Assembly: GCF_001625305.1 (NCBI RefSeq) | Contig: NW_017804587.1 | Location: 948,465 to 1,012,464 of the forward strand | Reading direction: 5' to 3' | Origin: Branchiostoma belcheri | Taxonomy: Eukaryota > Chordata > Leptocardii > Amphioxiformes > Branchiostomatidae | Length of the DNA: 64,000 bases | In this document: positions 37,201 through 52,200 of the stretch, one piece after another | Position numbering within the stretch: position 1 is the stretch's first letter | Layout: each line of letters opens with the position of its first letter | Notes under the pieces: model-generated | Database searches by the model: none | What the model was told of the DNA's origin: nothing | Seen by the model: the letters and a program-made list of their open reading frames with translations, nothing else | Translations under genes and position numbers: made by a program

Positions 37201-40200
37201 GGGGTGAAACCCAGCAAGGGGAATTAATTTTTTGACTTGAATTCGAGCTGGTTAATCTTTTCTAGCTCCATGATCTGACACCTGAGTGATGAAATGTTGT
37301 ACAATAGATTTTCCAACATTGATATTGAAAATATAAGTGTCCTCATGCAAGTTTTACAGTATTGTATATGTTGGATCACTAGCGATCGCCAAAGTCTAAT
37401 AAAAGAAAGAAAAACATAATTCCTACATACTGACCTTAGTTTTTTCAGCACTGAAACAGGAAACACAACATTATTTTCCCTCGGCCTAACTCAGTAACTG
37501 TCTCCTCAGGAATTAGCGGTCCCTCCAAGTCTGCAAGCTCAAAAGGCAACTTCTCAGGGGAGTGGAGAGAACCCACAGATTATTCACAATTGCTTTATCA
37601 GGGCTTAAAATACTGACTGTATATGCAGGTTAGTGTAGGTAAAATTGGGGCTGTGCAGGTTTTTCTGATGTTTAGGTGCACTTAACTTGCACTGGTCCAT
37701 GTACTGTGTTTGAATTTTTATTTGCTGCATTCACTGTAACCACCTGATAAATATAAAAGAAATAATGCCAAAAATATGATTTTTTGAACAGATTATAGTC
37801 TGATCCACACATTTCAAAGTTTGAGTGATGCAGTAAAATTTCTCTGGTGCAGGTTATTTTCAATGTTACCTGAACCAGTGCAGAAAAGAGGATTTCAAGC
37901 CCTGTTTTGCTGATGGCACACACACAAAAGAGGTTGAGACTAGCAAGCAGGGACAGTTTTCCATTGACGTCTTGTTCTGTGCTAATTAAGATGCCCCATT
38001 TGAATAACATGATTTGCCTTTTAAGTGTGTATTCTATAGGATGGGTAGAAAATTGCCTGTGGATGCACTATACTGCCTTAAGTTAATGGAGTCACTTCTT
38101 AAGTGTCAGCAAAAGAAGGAGGCTTGAGAATGAGAGACTCAGAGAGCGTTCCTTTGCTCCTTGAAGTGTGGCAATGAAAACATTCCAACAAAGACGAGAA
38201 GGATGGGTTTCTACATTTCCATAAAATGTAACCTCATCTTGTGCATCCGTATACTATGTACATGTAATGCCTGTGTTACAGAACACAAGCAAGCAAGTTT
38301 GACCCTTCTCAGTTTTCTATATACACAAATAGTGTTGTAGGTAAGTCTTAAACTAAACTTCGTTTAAAGCAGGAGTCTTTGCCAGGCCACACTAGCCTCC
38401 TTTTCAGGCGTTCCCAGATCGGTCGTTTCTCCGGAGATATATGTAGGGTTGCCGGTGGGAGCTTCTATTGTGTGCGATCTACGTTTGATCAGAAAATACC
38501 CCCCCCCCCAAAAAAACGACCGATCCGGGAACGCCTGAAAAGGAGGCTAGGCCACACAAACTTGAGTTTATGAATGGCACCTGTGCCTGCATTGATTTTG
38601 TCCTCCACATCCCCTTTAGAAAATGTCATTCCTTAAAAACAAGGGCAGTGACCTGTGCTTAGACAAAAGCAAAGCCTCTCTTCAAGTACAGGAATCAATA
38701 TTCCATTTTCTCTCTAGTCTCTACCAGACTAAAATGCAATCACAGTTGAACTTGTCTCTTGCCTTGTAGGAAAAAAAGAACCCATAGAGTACCCCTTTAG
38801 GGCAGTGACATGTGGTTGAGATACAAGCCTTTCTTGGTCAAGTTGGTGTATGGGAGTCAATACATGTATTACATTTTCTTTTTCCACCAGACTAAAATAC
38901 GTTCATGGTTGAACTTGACTCTTGTAAAAAAAAAAACCCTGACCCATTGAGTACCTCTCTAGCTAGGCAGTGTAGTTATTTAAGAATAAAATAAAAGCAT
39001 CTCTTCATGTACGGGAGTTAATATTCCACTTTCCTTTTGCACCAGACGAAAATATGTTCATGCTTGAACTTGACTATTAGTATAAAAAAGGACCCATAGA
39101 GTATATGTGTGGTTAAGATAGAAGCCTTTCTTTATGTACGAGAGTTCATATGTCATTTTCTACTTCCACTAGACTAAAATACGTTCATGGTTGAACTTGA
39201 GTCTTGACTTTAAAGAAAAACGACCCATAGAGTACCTCTCGAAGGTGTGGTTAAAATATATCATAATAAGATACTAGCCTTTCTTCATGTACGGGAGTTA
39301 ATATTCCACTTTCCTTTTCCACCAGACTAAAATATGTTCCTGGTTGAACTTGACTTTAAAGAAAAACGACCCATTGAGTACCTCTCGAGCGAAGGTGTGG
39401 CACCTCACGACAGAACATTCCTCCACGGGATACCAACAAAACATGCAGATCTTAGATACAGATCTAGACCAGGCCTACACAACTGCCGCGTTAATAACAT
39501 GATTTAATTCTGCAGGAAAGATGGTGGGTCATTTACATGCGGCACAGAATGCACAGTCACATGGAAAATAGACAATGGAAAACTTAAACCGAAAGACATT
39601 CTGCTAAACAAAATCAATATCAGAACCAGAGTGGCTGTTTATTAAAGCGAACATTCACTTGAATAATCCATGACGTGGAACATAAACTGCTATATATCAC
39701 AGTTACCCGTGGAGAAGTGTGGGGAAGGAGGCTTATTTAACAGCATTACAGTCGGCCCAGACGTGACAACTGCAAATGAAGACATATAATATTATAACTG
39801 GAACTGATGAAATCTGCAAGCAAGTCTCAAACATACTGCATCACACATGTAGTCAGGATTTAAAAAGCCATCAGTATCAATGAAATAAAAGTAGTTAATG
39901 GTTAAACAATAATTTTGACCTCTGAGGAATATGACACTGGGATATGAAAAAAAAAAAAATTCACCCAGCCCATCCCTTTTTTTCTACCATGTTACAAAAT
40001 GAATCACTTTCATAAAAAATGTAGAATTATAGCATTAAATTGTATCACTGAGTCAGAAAATCATAATGTACCTACCCATATGGGATCATGCACATTATAA
40101 GGATATAAAAAACAATCATCATCAATGACAGAAAAGCAGGTACGGATTCAACCATATAATTTTGACACCTGAAGAAAAATAGGCTGGGAAAAAACTACCC

Positions 40201-43200
40201 AGCCCATTACTATTTTTCTACATACTGGTGTATCACATCCATAGAAAAGGTGGAGAAAAAAATTCTGCAATAAATATATATTTTCAAACATAGCATAAAA
40301 TACTACATGGTATCACTGAGAATCTAATCATACGGGACCATACATATAACTAAGGATATAGTTACAGATTTAACCATAATTTTGACATCTGAAAAAGGCT
40401 GTGAAAAAAACTACCCAGCCCATCCCCTATTCTTCTGGCATGATCTAATATAATATAAATCCTTTCCATAGAATAATGTGAAAAATTCTATAACACAGCA
40501 TAAAACAGTGAGAATGAACGAAATGAACCGTTATGTATCTCCCCATACCAGATGGAACAGGTACCCAAAGAACGCCGAACATCAGCTAAAAACTACCCTG
40601 CCCATCCCTATTTTTTATATACCAGTATATAACTTGTATAGAAAAGATGGAGAATTCTATAATATATAATATATATCTCTAAACATACAATAAAATACTA
40701 CAAGGTATCACAGGAGAATCTAACCGTTATGTGTCTCCCCATATATACCAGATGGCACAGGTACCCAAAGAACGCCAGCCGAACATCAGCTGATAAAAAT
40801 GGAGCAGCCGTTTGCCAGCAGGTGACAGTCTCTCTGCGCGTCTGAGGATGCTGCAGCCAAGCCGCATACGTAATGAACCCGGGACGGGGAAAGAAAACCT
40901 GCCAACTCACCCTCTACATTAACCCAGCTAGGAAAACACAACCGGACAAGGTTATACCTTTGGTTTGAAGCCAGCGGGTTGGGGAGAGGCTGGGTGGAAG
41001 ATCTGGTCCAGCGGGGAAGGCCGTCTGCTGAAGCCGGTACCTCTCCTATCCAGCCGGCATTACCTCATACACAAAATGGCTGCAGCAGACAGGACACCAG
41101 ATGCATAGACAAGTGGGGAGGGACCATTCCACACACGGGGGTGTGGAGGGACGACTGAACAGGATGTCTAGTGCCACCAATACCTCACAATATTGCCACA
41201 GCAATACGTACCGATTGCTGATATACAAGTAGGACTTAGAATTAGATCTTTGTGCTAGCCATTTATGTATTTTCTATTTCATACGAAAAGTCTTTGTGTA
41301 GACTTCATGAATTACATGTATCCAAGGTATTTTTCGACTGAACAGGATGTCTAGTACCACCAATACCTCACAATATTGCCACATCAATACGTACCGATTG
41401 CTGATATACAAGTAGGACTTAATTCTTTGAATGTGCTAGCCGTTTGTGTATTTTCTATTTCACACGAGAAGTCTTTGTGTAGACTTCATGAATTACATGT
41501 ATCCAAGGTATTTTTCGACTGAATGTCTAGTACCACCAATAGCCCACAACTGCCACATCCCTACATCCCTACATACCAATATTATTGCTGATATACCATA
41601 TACAACATACAAGTAGGACTTGGATCTTTGTGCTAGCCGTTTGTGTATTTTTCCATTCCATACAAGAACATGAAGAAGTCTTTCTGTAGAGAATATAAAT
41701 TACATGTATCCAAGGTATTTTTCAGTCTGACGGGCTATAGCCATTTGACATTTGATTTACAACTGCCCGAACATAAAATGTACATCTGCAGAATGCAACC
41801 TTTTCTCTGGCTGAAAATTTCATGAGCTCAAAGCGCTGGTCAGCGTACTGATGGTATCATTATAACTCCGGCATATATTCAGGTACATGTAGGTGCTGTC
41901 AAGGCCATGTACATGTGATATTGGGTCCTACCATTGGTTAAATTTTGCTATGGTCAGTACAGGGCTCGAAATTAATTTTTGGGGATAGGTGTACTGGTGC
42001 ACCCAACCTAGAAATTTAGGTGCACAGAAAAATTTTTGGGTGCACCATATAAAACAAAACCTAATTACAAATCTTACTGCTCCTCTTTTGAGCTTGAATC
42101 TGAAATGGGAGCTAACTTCAATCTTGTACTTTAAACAAGTACTACAACAAAGATTTTCTGACACTTAGATGCCAAGAATATCAAGTATTATTGTATACAT
42201 TAATATGTACAAAGATACCTACAAAAATATTTGGGTGTACTGGTGCACCCACAGCACATGCAACCTGTATCTTGAGCCCCGATTGGTTAAATTTTGATGT
42301 GATATACTAGCTAAGTACATCCTGGTAAAAATGCACTTGTCTGAAAAATGCACTTGTCTGACCAAGGCAGTGGTTCAGGTTTTGGAGAATGTCTGGAGTG
42401 GTTAGCCTCCATAGCATGCTAAAAACTGGGGGTCTTCATGGTCTTTGGGAGCTTTTATGTGCTATTTTCTGATTGCATATAGACAAGTTCAACATAACCA
42501 GCCTGGTTGAATTACCCCTATTTTTATAACTGGGCTAATCAGAAAACAGCCAAAGACCACCAAACCCCCAGTTCTATAAGCCTGCTACAGAGGCTATGGA
42601 GTGGTGATATTTTGCGTTCAGTACCTCAACTGTAGACTATGGAACACGAAAAGGTTAGAAGTCAATAATTCGACTTCAATTTCTCCCACTGCAATCATTT
42701 TAAACGTGGAATGTCACAAGTGGTACTCTTAGTATTTAGGAACTGGATACGGAAATACTGTGTGGGCATGTTTGTCACGAAATCTGCTTGTTTCTAAATA
42801 ACATAGAAATGCAATAAGACTTTTCTTTAAAAAATCTATCTATTACAGGTTTCAGGGCACAGACAATATACATTTTATACCAGACTTTTACCCAGTGTCT
42901 GTCTTTCCATCATTTGACAGAATATTACTGCTCATGACAAATTAAAACATAAAATCAAAGATGATGGACAAAAATTAGCCTGTAATTAACATATGGAAAG
43001 AGACATCATCAAACTTAAGCTTAGTCTACCAACAAAATCTACCCTGTAAAATGCAGAACATAGCATTTTAGAGGGTCAAGATTTTAAAATTTTCATGGCT
43101 GATCCCCATTCAGCGCTCACACGATGTTACTTCAAACAAAATTGAGATGCCAAAAAAAATTTATACCATAGGGTGGTTAGGACACTTTAAATCCCAAGAA

Positions 43201-46200
43201 TAATCAAGAGAAATTTTCTTTCCAGTCCATAGAATGAGATTCATGCTAATCTCCCCAATGTGCAGAGAAATCAGACGCCTTGCTTGACATAATATTCCAA
43301 ACAAACTTGAGATGACAGAAAAAATTCACAATTTCAGGCTGGCTATAAGAGTAGAACACTGTTTCAGTCTGTAGAATGAGATTCATGCTAATCTCGCCGA
43401 TGTGCAGAGAAATCAGACGCCTTGCTTGACATAATATTTCATCAAAGATGACAGAAAAAAATTCACAATTTCAGGCTGTTTCAGTCCGTACAATGAGATT
43501 CATGCTTTCTAATGCAGAGAAATCAGACGCCTTGACTCGTGGGATGGAAGGCCAGGATTTATGGCAGAGTTAGTGCACATTAGGCAGCGTTAAGTGCCGG
43601 GTGTGCTTCAGGGGTCATTGGAGGGATTGTGCTGAATATCACTGGAAGGGCATGAATGGCACTTCTTTAGGGACTATGTCGATGAAGGTTAGACATCCAG
43701 GTAAGGCCTAGGGAAAAAAATTTGTATTTCCCGACGGACACTAGAAAAAAAACAGCCAACCCTTTTCTTGTGGACCCCTGCAAGGGACATAAATTTTTCG
43801 AGCTGATTGACCTTTTCTAGCTCTCTTTCAGGTAAGGCCTAGGGAAAAAAATTGTATTTACCGACCGACACTAGAAAAAAAAACAGCCGACCCTTTTTTG
43901 TGTGAACCCCTGCAATGGACATAAATTTTTCGAGCTGATTGACCTTTTCTAGCTCCATGATCTGACAGCTGAGTGAAAAAACATTGTACAATCAGTTTTC
44001 CAACATTGACAACGAACATGTCTTCATGCAAGTTTTACTTTTAATTGTCAAATTGTGTAAGTTGGATCAAAAGAGATCGCCAAAGTGTAAAAAAAAAATC
44101 CCTACCTACTGACCCTAATTTTTTAGGAAACACAACATTTTTTTTCCTAGGCCTAGTGAGATGCACAAGAAAACTATGAGTATGACTCAAGCAACTGGAT
44201 AGGTTTTGAAAACTATCAGACATTCCTAAGGGACTTTGATGCAGGTTAGACATCCAGGTAATGAGATGCACTAGAAAACTGTTACTCAAGTGACTGGGTA
44301 GGTTTTGAAAACTATAAGATGTTTACTTTTGCATCTCATTGCCTGGATGTCATGTTGTTGAACCATTTTTTTTCCAGTTGCTCATATGTATGTGTTTACT
44401 AATTCTCTTAGTTCATTAATGAGTAATGCTGAAGAAGAGTGGACAGTGGTTATGTATCTCTGACGAATGTTATCTCGTTATATATATAATAATATTATCC
44501 AGCAGAGTTTGAATTTCCTGTGAGTATGGTTTATCTGGATGTCTGACCTTCACCAATGTATTGTCAATGAGGATTAGATATCCAGGTAATGAGATATACC
44601 AGAAAACAGCAACTGGGTAGGATTTAAAAACTATCAGACATTCCTAAGGGGCTTTGATGCAGGTTAGACATCCAGGTAATGAGGATCAAAGGAAACTATT
44701 ACTCAATCAACTGGGTAGGTTTTGAAAATCACATGTATCAGATGTTTACTTTTGCATCTTGTTACCTGGATGTCGTGTTGAACCATTTTTTCCAGTTGCT
44801 CATATGTATGTGTTGAATCATTTTGTTAGTTCATTTAGTAATGCCGAAGAAGAGTGGTTAATGTCACTCTGACAAAAGTTATCTCCTTATAATAATAATA
44901 TTATCCAGTAGTAGTTAAGTTTGAATTTCCTATGAATATTGTTTACCTGGATGTCTGACTCTGACCCTGACCAATGTATGTCCAGCCTTCTCAAAAAAAT
45001 TTAGAGTAGGTGGCTGATAAGAAAAAGTAGCAGGCGAGCCACGAAGTGGCTCGAAGCGAGCCGCGCAGCGGCTCGCAGGGGGAGGTACGGGAGGGGGGTG
45101 GCCCCCCTCCCATTGGGGGGGTCCGGGGGGCCTCCCCCGGAGGAAATCGTAAAAATTAGACCCCTAAACATCGTTTTTGGTACATTCTGAGCAGCTTTTA
45201 TGGCAATCTTGTGGCTCCAAAATTTACTGTTCGTGCACAAATAATTCCGGAAAAAGGCTGTATTAAAATTGTTTGCCACTCCGATCGTATTACGCGCGGT
45301 CCTTGCGCCCGGCCACAAAATGCAGAAAAATAAAGAAAGCATATTTAAATGTCAATTTGATCGAAAACATAATCATTGGGATGTGAAAAAATGTCACAGT
45401 TTCGCTTTTTGGAAGTTTTGTTTCTGTTTTGACGGTTTAATTCTAGCGGGGTGCGATCCATAAATGCCCTATGGAAATTCACCCCGCGTCCCGGTACACT
45501 GACTTCCGGGTTCCTTGAACAAGAAAATTACGAGAAAATGGCCAAAAATCGGCGTAGAGAAATATACATCTTCCCGAAAATTCTTTTAATTATGTATTTC
45601 TTTAATAGGATGTTGCTTAGTAGTCGTAGAAAAAACGTAGAAAGCAGCGTAAATGTGTCTCTTCTTCACCGGCGAGAGCCTGCCGGCGAAGAAAAATCTT
45701 CCCGCGCTGCCGGCTGCTCGCCACATCACTTATCCAATCAGAACGCAGGTCATGTGAGGTGAACCAATCAGAGCGTCGATCGCACGCTGCTACTTAATAT
45801 TCATGACAAGATGGCGCCTGAAAGCTCCTGTTTTTGTACAGCGATGCGGAGTGTGCGGGGTTTTGACGCTGATTTTTGGCTAGCCGTGATTAAGCTACAA
45901 ATGCCACACTAGTGGAGACAACAGATGAGTGATCATTTTACGATCGACAAGAACTTTTGATGAATGAAACAGCTGTGAAATCTCGCTGATGGCGATTTGT
46001 TTTTGAAAATTTGTCTCTGTGTATGAAAGATATGAACACGCTTCTATACATGTCTTGATATTTTTTGACGTGATTTGTACTAGTTATTTGTAGCAGGAAT
46101 GTTACTAGTGCCGGGAGAAGTTGGGAAGGTAGCGGCTTGATAAATTTTCGTGAGCAACGAGTTTACGAAGCAAGTTCCGCCTAGCTCGAGCGATACAGCT

Positions 46201-49200
46201 CCGCGGATACAACTCGAGCCCCGAACAAGACCCTCCCCCCGTAAAGTTTCGGCCGCTCTGGCCGGCCGCGGGCCGCTCGTAGAAGCAAACGCTGACTCGT
46301 GCACTAGAAATCTGCACAGGAGGCTAAGAAAGAAGCAGTTTTCCGATCCAGAAAGCTAGCAGAAATTTGTCTGAAGTTCGTCAGAAGAAATGAGCCGGTG
46401 AAGTTTGTGAGAAAATGTAACGGAGCTTGTTTTTCTGAAAATTTAGACGAAAGTAGCCGGCGCAAAAATTTGAGTAGGCGGCGATTTTCGCCGGTAGCCG
46501 GCTTGTTTTGAGAAGGCTGATGTCCATGAAGATGAGACATCCAGGTAAATGAGATGGACAAGAAAACTATACTCTAAAGCAACTGGGTAGGTTTTGAAAA
46601 CTATCGGACATCATCGTCATTCCCAAGGGACTATGTCAATGAATGTTAGATATCCAGGTAATGAGATGCACAAGAAAACTATTACTCAAGCAACTATATA
46701 GATTTTGGAAGCTATCAGTCTTAGTATCAGACATTCCAATGGGACCTTGATGAAGGTTAGACATCCAGGTAATGAGATACACCAGAAAGCTGCAATGGAT
46801 AGATTTTGAAAATTGTTAAGACACAAATCTATGACTGATCTGGATAAAATTACATTGTGGCAGAAGTTTTGTGTAAGAAAATGTTGGCGAAAGTAACAGA
46901 TTCAAGGAATAAAATGTATCTTGGGCATACAGGTAGAGTGCCTGAAGATCTTGGGAATTTTAGTTAAGAAGAACCATAATCAGTATGAGATTTCCCTGTG
47001 TATTTTTTTAGTGCAACCAAATGAATATTTGTTGAAATCAGTAACAAACATCTGGAAACAAACGCCTATACATTGTAGTCTACAACCACTCTCACGACCT
47101 CTAAAATGGTATTATGCCCAAGGTCATCTACCCAATAACACCCCTATTCTCCTGTTTGTATTGGGACCTAAGTGGGCTGCTCTCAACCTTGAGGTCTGTA
47201 ATGCAATCAGTCTCAAGATTGATCTATACCCTAATACCAATCTCCATTCTCTATTCTCAGTTTGCCCTCCCTTCACTTACTTACCGTCGTAAGGTTCACG
47301 CAGTAACCACTCTGTACAAATTGAAGAATGGTCACTGCCCGCCCCACCTAGCTAGTTTATTACCTGTTACCAGGACATCCGCCATACATTCCAGATACCC
47401 CCTCAGAAATGGAAATAATCTTTGTGTACAAATCCCCAAAAGCTCCAGAACACAGAATGCCTTCCTCCACAGAGCCACCCTCTTATGGAACTCCCTCTCA
47501 GTTGACATTCAATCGGCCCCTACACTGTTTTCTTTCAAAGCTAAAGCATGGAAATCCTTCGGGGATCCATATTCTACTTAACTACACATCACATTTGTGT
47601 CACCTCCCGACTTAACAGTTGTACATATTATCTCCGAGTCGGCAACTTTGTAAATACATGGACCCTACCACTCAAACAATATGTACTTCATAAATGTAAG
47701 CATATATTATTCTTATTGTATTTGGATTGTAATATGTATTTTTATGTATGTATAACGTTTCTTCCTATTCCCCAGGGTGTCCCTTAATAATAGTCTCTGA
47801 CTAGTTGGGACACCCTGGCTTCTTTGTAAGCCAAATAAATAAATAAAAAAAATAAAAAAATAAAATACCAATCTCCTTAGACACTGCGATCCATATTAAA
47901 CTGCAATTCAGAACAAAAGCACACAGTGGCGCTGCTTCCTTACAAGCAGTAGTTTGTACAACAAACCATGAACCTGTACTATGTTTTGATTTTTTCAAAG
48001 AATTCAATGCCATCACTAAATCTTCACATCTTTTGTATCTATCTCCTTAGACACTGCAGTCCATATCAGCCTGCAGTTCATACCAAAAACACAAGGTGGC
48101 AATGCTACCTTGCTAGCATGAATACAACAAGCTAGGAACCTGTACTATGTTTTGGTTGTGTTCAAAGCTCAATCCAACGCCGTCATTAATACTAAATCAC
48201 TTCTTTCGTATATATCTCCTTAGACAGTTGCAAGCCATATGAACCTGCAGTTCACAACAAAAACACACGGTAGCGCTGTTAACTTGCTAGCAACAGTGAG
48301 TACAACAAACCATGAACCTGTACTGTGTTCATTGTGTTCAAAGCTTGATTCATATTCATATAAGCAATCCATATCAGCCTGTAGTTCAAACCAATAGCTC
48401 AAGGTGGTGCTGCTGCCTTGCTAGCAATAGTGAGTAAAACAAGCCTGACCCTGTACTATGTTTTGATTGTGTTCAAAGCTCAATGAATCCAATCACTGAA
48501 TCACTTCTTTTGTATAATTCTTAAGAACATTTCTTCAAGATAATTGATCCTTAGCTGCTATATGCATACAAATGGACCATAGCAAACCCACTGTCTTTAA
48601 TACATGTAGGTTGTAACTTAAAAGCCTTAGTTCTGTTCATTAAAAATCAACTAAATAGGCCAGGAAATTATGTGTAAACAGGCATGGCCTGGAGGCTTTT
48701 GCTGTATTTGAAGTTTGGAAGGCTGAAACAACTCTGTAGTAGTATAGTAGAAATACAAAACACACTTTGCAATGCCACGATTTTGATTGAAACTAATACT
48801 AGTAACAAGAGAACACGAAAACATGAAAACAAATCCACCATGAAGCACCTTTACAGTGTGATGTTTAGGAGTACGTAAACATGCTTCCTGTGGTTCTAGC
48901 CATGACCTGTTTGTCACGGGTCACAGTTCACAATAGCCCAGGTCGAACCTTCTGCTCCCAGCAATTGACTTTACAGAGCTAATGATTGATAACTTGACTC
49001 AATAGACTAGGTGTGCTTTGTCCATACCGTGCCCTGAGGTAAATTTGAAAGGCCCAGGCTCTACCTACCCTTAAGGCTTAAGGTTAGACAATTAAGGGTG
49101 CAAGTAAGGATGGAAGTGTGCATAGACATGATGCACATCAGATACTTGACTTAGGTGCACATCAGATATTTGAGGGCTTCTATTATATCATTCTTGATTC

Positions 49201-52200
49201 TTGCAATCATAATACCACTGTAATAAAATCTACAAATTGAGGCAAAGAAGAGCCAAGAAAGATTGAACCTCCTTGCTAAGAGTGAGACTTAGATCACCCA
49301 CAATATCAAAATTAATAGATCATCAAAGAAGGAAAAGTGCACCATGACAAAAAGAAAATTAGAAGAGAGAAAAGGACAGGCGTATTCTATGTGACGTCAA
49401 GACAATGCATTAGGAAATGAAATTAAGACAAACATAAAAGGATAAAAACAAATTGGTAATCTTTGGCCTACTACTATACTGTACTTGAATAACAATTATA
49501 CGAATTGAATACACACAAACATTTGCTTCCAAATAAGGCTTCAAAGAAGCAAGCCATTGAAACCAGTACATGGGTCCAAAGTCCCGCCGACCAGGTCCAC
49601 TGAGTCATGACGTGTACATATACAAATGTATACATGTCAGATCACTGGACCTTTGTGCATTCTGATAAAGATTATCTCCAATTGAAAGATGTCTCAATAC
49701 ACTCGGTGAAATGTTTTGAAGCATGTCTTACATCAAATTTGGTACATGAAACCTACAAAGCTGCATTGAAGGAAAAACTACTTTGATCAAAGGGCGTTAC
49801 CTCATGTTTTGACCGACCCAAAACCTTGGCAGTGTACTTAGTAGTATTAATACTAACTTCTATCCCTGATAACAACCCAAAATACGGTGAGCTCATGTCT
49901 ATTTTTAGGGTTTGACCTTTGAGTTTGATCAACTTTCTCATCCCATGGACATGGGTTGGCATGACAACAGTATAGATGCACGTCACCCAAATCAAAAGCT
50001 TTTCACAAAAACATGGCATGCCCAAATCAGTGCCAGTCCGTACTTTCTTGTAAAAATGTATTGACTTTGGCAATACCTTAAGCTGCTAGAACTAGTAGCG
50101 GTATTCACTGTTTGATTTAGCCTAGAAATGTGTGAAGGCGTGGCAACCAAAAAAGTGCTGTATAATTGTGAAAGAAAAATATGATACACAGAAAATTGAC
50201 TAAGTTGTATCATAGTTTCATACCGGTACTCTGACAAGTGGAATCAACTCATTAAATGATTTGTGATAGCAAATAGGCACAATCGCTACATATAAACAAA
50301 CACAACATGCCTTACACAATGTTGTACATAGCAGAACTGACCCTTGCCCTTTCACACTTGTGTGAAGCCACAGAGATCTAAAATAGTCCCTGTCCTAACA
50401 GCCTGTCATCCTGCCCTGTTGTTGCATGCCTTGTCAACATTAGCCTGGATGCCAGACCCATACTGACCATACTTCATATACTCATAGCACACTAGGCCCA
50501 GGGTAAATATTAACTAGTATGAGATCAGTGTGGATCAGGAGGGGGGCTTGGAGACATGTTGGCCCTGGAGCCGAGGAACTGGCCTGTGTAAGCACTGGAA
50601 ACAGTCTGGCACCCAGGCTAAGAAGCTGGCTTGTGTAGGCCCTGGAAACAGTCTGACACCCAGGCTAAGAATCTGGCCTATGTAAACGCAGGAAACAGTC
50701 TGGCACCCAGGCTAAGGAGCTGGCCTATGTAGGTCCAGGAAACAGGCCCAGAAACAGTCTGGTACCCAGGCTACGTCCACATGCCCAGCGTTCCTCTGAC
50801 CCCATGCAGACATGGTGGATCATAAACTGTCCACTCACTCACACAGTCACGTCCCAGTGTTTATATGATCAGTTAGGCAGGCCAAGCACTTCTGTTATTC
50901 CAGTATTAGAGCTGCATATGATATGTCCCTACTCTTATATGTAATTTAAGGCCTAAATAGCATTGTAGAAAAAATGACTTGGATGTTTTGCCATCAACTA
51001 CTACTTATATCATTACCAATACCAGATAGATACAGTAAAATATGCCAAGGTTAGGTGTAACAGGTCATTTGGTGTACTTATGTAGCCAGCTGTCGGAGCG
51101 CCGCGTGACTGCGAAGCTGGTGTGTTACACGGAAAGGCGGTTATAGTATATACTTATAGCGGCTATACAGATACACCAGTGTGTGTTATGCCAAAGCGCA
51201 GTTATACCGGCTCTACAGATACAGAACTTCAGTACCCGGTGTGTTATGCAGAAGGTGGTTATACCAGCTATATAGATACAGATGCCCGTAATAGTACTAG
51301 TACTAGTATAGAGCTGTGTATTACTAGATATATGGGATTTAAAAATCCACGATGTTCAAGTATGGAAGAAACTTCAACTCAACAAGACTCGGTGGGCCTC
51401 CTGGAAAGAATGACACTGGGTACTTCGACAACTGGCGTCTTTTTCACTCAACAACTGGTGCCTGTTTCACACCTATTGCTTTGTAAGTTTGTTGTTACCT
51501 GAGCACAATTACAGTATCAGACTCAATAGCCCCATTGTTGTCTTCCATGTCCAGTCAACTGATTATTACACAGCACCAGAAAACAGTTATCTACCAGGTC
51601 ACTGACCTTTGACCAACGAGCTGGTCCATTATTGTGCATTATTGACCACCCTGGGAACAAGAGCTCTCCCCATTGGCTGTGCGAGGATGACCTCTAGCCA
51701 TTGACTGGCTTCAATCATTTTTATCACTATTGTTATGGACTACAGGGCATTGATTTTGTAGCTAGTCAAACCTGACCATAGATAGTGTCTATTCTTCTAT
51801 AAATCCACTGTTCATGGAACAAACACAGCTTGCTGCCTACTGTTGATTACTGTTACAACATGCAAGGAGGTCAGAGAATCTTTGTAACTTCCTTGCTCCA
51901 TGTCAAATATACTTCAAAACTAAATTAAAAGTGAAAGCAGAAAACTGTTCCAATTTAAAAACAACATGTGCTGGTCTATATACAAGTACAATAGACAATG
52001 TACTAGGCACTGTAAATGCATTTACTTATGCGGTGGTCTAATATATATATTTCGTGGTGTGAGGGAAAAAGAGTTCTTGGTAGGTTATGATTATATGAAA
52101 TGCCCCTTGTTCTACAATGTCCAATATCTTGCCACTACCGTGTGTCATAAATTACACTGTGAATAGAAAGCCTTAACAAATATTTCACGATGTACAGTAG

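Noticed and set aside
40913..41030. Minus-strand exon-like stretch TGFSRRPSPLDQIFHP
   Set aside because: It has an acceptor-like and a donor-like site, but no frame gives the phase 1 in and phase 1 out needed between MAP7 exons 1 and 2.
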